A stretch of 54,316 nt of DNA, from NCBI GenBank assembly GCA_025529335.1, contig JAMYHX010000285.1, positions 1 through 54,316 on the forward strand. Direction: 5' to 3'. The notes beneath the pieces were generated by a model. The model worked only from the letters and a program-made list of their open reading frames with translations. It was not told the DNA's origin and ran no database searches. The stretch comes from Rhizopus sp. PT2906 (lineage: Eukaryota > Mucoromycota > Mucoromycetes > Mucorales > Rhizopodaceae). The position numbers were made by a program, and so were the translations under genes. Shown piece by piece: positions 51,327-54,316 of this stretch. Position 1 is the stretch's first letter. Each line of letters starts with the position of its first letter.

Positions 51327-52415
51327 ATGGAAAGTCTGAAGAGCCTTCATTTTAGCCCCGAAACTCCTTTCGGTTTACCACTGTATCCTATATTCGAAAA
51401 GGTGTATGAAGCCGTCTTAGGTCAAAAGGCTTCTGACTTTCACTATACATCTAATGTGACTCCACTGTCTACAGTTCAAGAAGGTAAGTTGTATATATAT
51501 ATATAAAGGAGAAGGAGATGAGGTCAGGTCTAACATCTCATTAGTCACTACCACCTGCATTACTTATTTCATTGTCATCTTTGGTGGTCAGTTCCTGATG
51601 AAGAACTTTCCTGCTTTCAAGTTGAAGTTCTTTTTCATGGTTCACAACGTCTTATTGACCTTGGTCTCTGGTGCACTTTTAGTATTGATGGTCGAGAAGA
51701 TCCTTCCTATCATTTATCACAAAGGATTCTTGGCTGCCATTTGTGATCAATCATCTTGGACACAACCCTTAGAATTGCTTTATTATCTCAACTATCTTGT
51801 CAAGTATTGGGAGTTGATTGATACTATCTTTTTGGTCTTGAAGAAGAAGAAGTTGGGTAAGTTATTGTTATATATATGTGTAGGTGCAGGTATTTATTCT
51901 ATTATAGAATTCCTTCATTATTATCATCACTCTTTAACCATGGTCCTTTGCTATACTCAGCTCAACGGCAAAACCTCTGTGGTAAGAATAAGATTCATGT
52001 GAAAAATTAAAAAAGTGTGTATTCCGACTAACATTCTGGGTTGTAGTCATGGGTACCTATCGTCCTTAATTTGACAGTACACGTCTTTATGTATTACTAC
52101 TACTTCCGTACAGCTGCTGGTGCCAAGATCTGGTGGAAGAGATACTTGACCACCATGCAAATCACTCAATTCATCATCGATCTCTTCGTTGTCTACTTTT
52201 GTACTTACACCTACTTCGCTTACACTTACTGGCCTCACTTGCCAAACAAGGGAAGTTGCGCTGGTACTGAAACCTCTGCTCTCTTTGGCTGTGCTCTCCT
52301 CAGTTCATACTTGTTACTCTTTATCAACTTTTATAGAATGACATACCAAGCCAAGAAGGCAGCAGCTCGTCAAGCCAAAGAAAACAATAATAGAACCAAG
52401 CCTAAGAAAATTTAA
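51327..52415 (+). CDS. ELO-family very-long-chain fatty acid elongase
   Basis: Exons 51327-51483, 51545-51856, 51908-51981 and 52047-52415 give 303 aa. This is the 3-ketoacyl-CoA synthase step of elongation in the ER membrane. Family marks are KYWELIDTIFLVLKKKKL followed by the catalytic histidine box LHYYHH (formed across an intron junction), VHVFMYYYYF, WWKRYLTTMQITQF, and a C-terminal hydrophobic stretch with FINFYRMTYQAKKAA. A Lys-rich C-terminus (KPKKI) is compatible with ER retrieval. About seven hydrophobic segments. Which chain length it makes (ELO1, 2 or 3 type) cannot be told. The introns are 51-65 nt. Confidence 0.93.
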
Positions 52416-53156
52416 AATTACTAGTAATTCTTAATAAACACGTGTTCATACTTTAAGCACCACAAATCACGTGTAACCATGGAAGCGTTAACCGATGAAG
52501 TCTGTGCAAAGATTGGTGTTGAGCCAAAATTATGTGGAACGCACATTTTGTAATATGTAATATCTACATTCTTAAAGGACCTTGATAACTTCTTTAAAAT
52601 AGACAACACAAGGATGTTGCTAGGATATATTTATATAATATAAATATATATTGACACAGCAGTCTGCACACGCTTGACGTTTCTGCTTGACACACAGAGA
52701 TATCTACTATCTATTTCCATTGTCATACAGCAGCGGACTAAATGACCACGGCAGGTTCTTGATTCCAACAAGCATAACTTGCTTTAATGATGTCTTGTAT
52801 TTTAAACGTGAGCTTAATATATACATAGTCTATTTTTAATATAAATGCAAATAGCACATAATGTACAACTAACTAAATACATAAGATGACTACTGCTGAC
52901 AGATGAATCTATATGCAACTCTTTATTTACTGTATCATGATAACACTCTAAGCTGTGGACTACTGCATACACTACCTCATACTGTACAGCTGATCTAAGT
53001 AGCAACATAAAGCAAACATTATACAGTCTTTATTTTCTACAGTCTCTTTTTCCAAAAGACAAGTCGCCCTGAATATCCCAAAAATAGAAAAATGTGGCTT
53101 ATTATTTTAAACATGCAGCAAAAAATTATCTGCCTTCTTGTCACTTGATCGATCGA
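52416..53156. other. Intergenic before the Rex1-like gene
   Basis: No gene seen. A short AT palindrome-rich stretch (52627-52652) occurs. The open frames in the region have no protein character. Confidence 0.45.
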
Positions 53157-54316
53157 ATGAAGAAGTTTACGCCAAACATTGACAGATTCCAAAAACGTTA
53201 CGACACTGCTACCAAAATTCATGTCTCGTTTGATGAGCCAGAAGAGAACCATAATGGAAAGAAGCGTGCTGCCCAAGACAGCAACAACGACAATTCTCGA
53301 AAGAAGAATAAGGTAGACAACAAGAACAGCAAAGACAAGGGCAATAAAAACAAAAAGGCAGCAAAGAAGGAACTAACCGAAGAAGAAATACTAGCCAAAG
53401 TAGCTGCGATCCGTTTAAAAAAGAAACTTAAGAGGAAAAACAAGGCTAATGTCAACGGTCAGTTGATCACTCGTGCCGCCTTTCAATTCAATCCCAAGAG
53501 CCTAACACAGGCAATACCAACGACACAGATACGTGAATTCATTCTTTACGCACTTTCAGAAACTTGCAATCTGCCCTGGTGCACCATTATCAATAAATCA
53601 CAAGTCGAACGGTTGGTCGTGATCTATGCACCTGGATTGAACTGTTCTTATTTTGGTCTGCCTCAAGAGTCGAACCTACCCTTTGTTGATCTTCAAGACC
53701 TTCCCAAAGAGGCATGGATTGGTAAATCATCCATGCCTTTTTTGACAAAACAGAGCCGGTATATGCTTGTTCACATGATCTCGGGCGAAAAGGAGAAACT
53801 GAGCTCACCTGTAGCCGATATGTTGCAGTGTAGCATATCTAATTCAAAAAAGGAAAAGTTGATTGACGAAAACCAAAAGAAGATACAGGCATTTAAGGAT
53901 AACATGAGAGAATATTACATGTTGACGTTGGATGAGATGAAAAAGGCAGGATTTCCGATACCCACATGCTTAGATTCAACCGCTGTTCTACCTGATGGCT
54001 GGAAAGAAACCCGACCCCCTGTGGACGGTGTCATGAAGCCTGTTAAACGAATCATTGCAGTAGATTGTGAAATGGTCATGACGGAAAAGGGCAGCGCATT
54101 AGCTCGTATTACGCTTATTGATGAAGGTAATCAAATCACATTGCAGATATAAAGAAAGGCTACTAAAATACTCGTAGATGGCAGTGTTTTATTAGATGAG
54201 CTTGTCAAACCTGATGCACCCATCACTGATTATTTGACACAGTATTCAGGTATCACTCCTGAAGCTATGGGCGCCACCACATGCTCTTTACGCCGCGCTC
54301 AAAAACATGTGCGAAA
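53157..54316 (+). CDS. Rex1-like DEDD RNA exonuclease, 5' part, truncated by window end
   Basis: Exon 1 is 53157-54126, then a 51-nt intron (54127-54177); exon 2 starts at 54178 and runs off the window. The N-terminal ~100 residues are Lys/Asn-rich with a bipartite nuclear signal and a helical KRKNK patch. The DEDD domain begins at IIAVDCEMV (first D and E of the catalytic set) and continues across the intron as ITLIDEDGSVLLDELVKPDAPITDYLTQYSGIT. Rex1/Rnh70-type enzymes trim 5S rRNA, tRNA and 5.8S precursors in the nucleus. The remaining catalytic residues lie outside the window. ATG 53157 is the first in frame. Confidence 0.9.

Noticed and set aside
1..54316. tRNA, rRNA or CRISPR arrays
   Set aside because: No T-arm-like GGTTCRAATCC motifs with matching stems were noticed and no regularly spaced direct repeats were seen; a tRNAscan-SE run would be decisive.

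Overview
The window looks like nuclear DNA of an early-diverging filamentous fungus, most likely Mucoromycota (Mucorales). The evidence is AT-rich intergenic DNA, many 48-70 nt introns with GTAAGT-like donors and TAG/CAG acceptors, pyrimidine-rich tracts just before start codons, TATA-type core promoters on small genes, a GH134 mannanase pair (a family known from Rhizopus and Aspergillus), and fungal orthologues such as NOC2, a Cdc25-type RasGEF and a BRD8-like protein. All calls come from reading the sequence; no database search was run. Splice junctions were placed by hand so that reading frames join exactly.

Layout. 0-6 kb: a three-exon SAM methyltransferase and two tandem secreted GH134 beta-mannanases. 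6-13.5 kb: a gene-poor stretch with an RGS-domain protein (8.2 kb) and an Old Yellow Enzyme oxidoreductase (12.4 kb). 14-18.5 kb: ribosomal protein eS24 with an ATG-only first exon, a long Sel1-repeat protein, a frameshifted conserved-looking gene and a 32-residue zinc-knuckle micro-gene. 20-30.6 kb (gene-dense): a disordered KEN-box protein, the CCA-adding enzyme, a FYVE protein, a leucine-rich-repeat protein with two PP1-docking motifs, a DCAF4-like WD40 protein and a C2-domain protein. 30.8-32.4 kb: two TA-flanked inverted-repeat elements that share one TA, the larger carrying a decayed ORF with a PD-(D/E)XK-like motif. 32.7-43 kb: a Gln/Gly-rich protein, a RasGEF with tandem WKGYP motifs, a BRD8-like SANT/bromodomain protein, a 195-bp MITE, a Tim17-family protein and NOC2. 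43.5-47 kb: a small mitochondrial-type protein, transposon debris and a six-exon RhoGAP. 47-50 kb: gene-poor, with decayed repeat ORFs. 50-54.3 kb: a two-exon 72-residue protein, an MCFD2-like EF-hand protein, an ELO fatty-acid elongase and the 5' part of a Rex1-like RNA exonuclease that runs off the edge.

How the genes relate. Neighbours are not operons. They fall into broad groups: signalling (RGS, RasGEF, RhoGAP, FYVE, PP1-docking LRR), RNA and ribosome biogenesis (eS24, NOC2, CCA enzyme, Rex1-like), chromatin and ubiquitin (BRD8-like, DCAF4-like) and secretion or lipids (MCFD2-like, ELO, GH134). The most unusual material is the repeat-derived DNA at 30.8-32.4, 39.2-39.9, 44.1-45.2 and 47.4-49.9 kb, which holds remnants of multicopy ORF families I cannot name, and a recent gene-conversion-like tract between the two mannanases.
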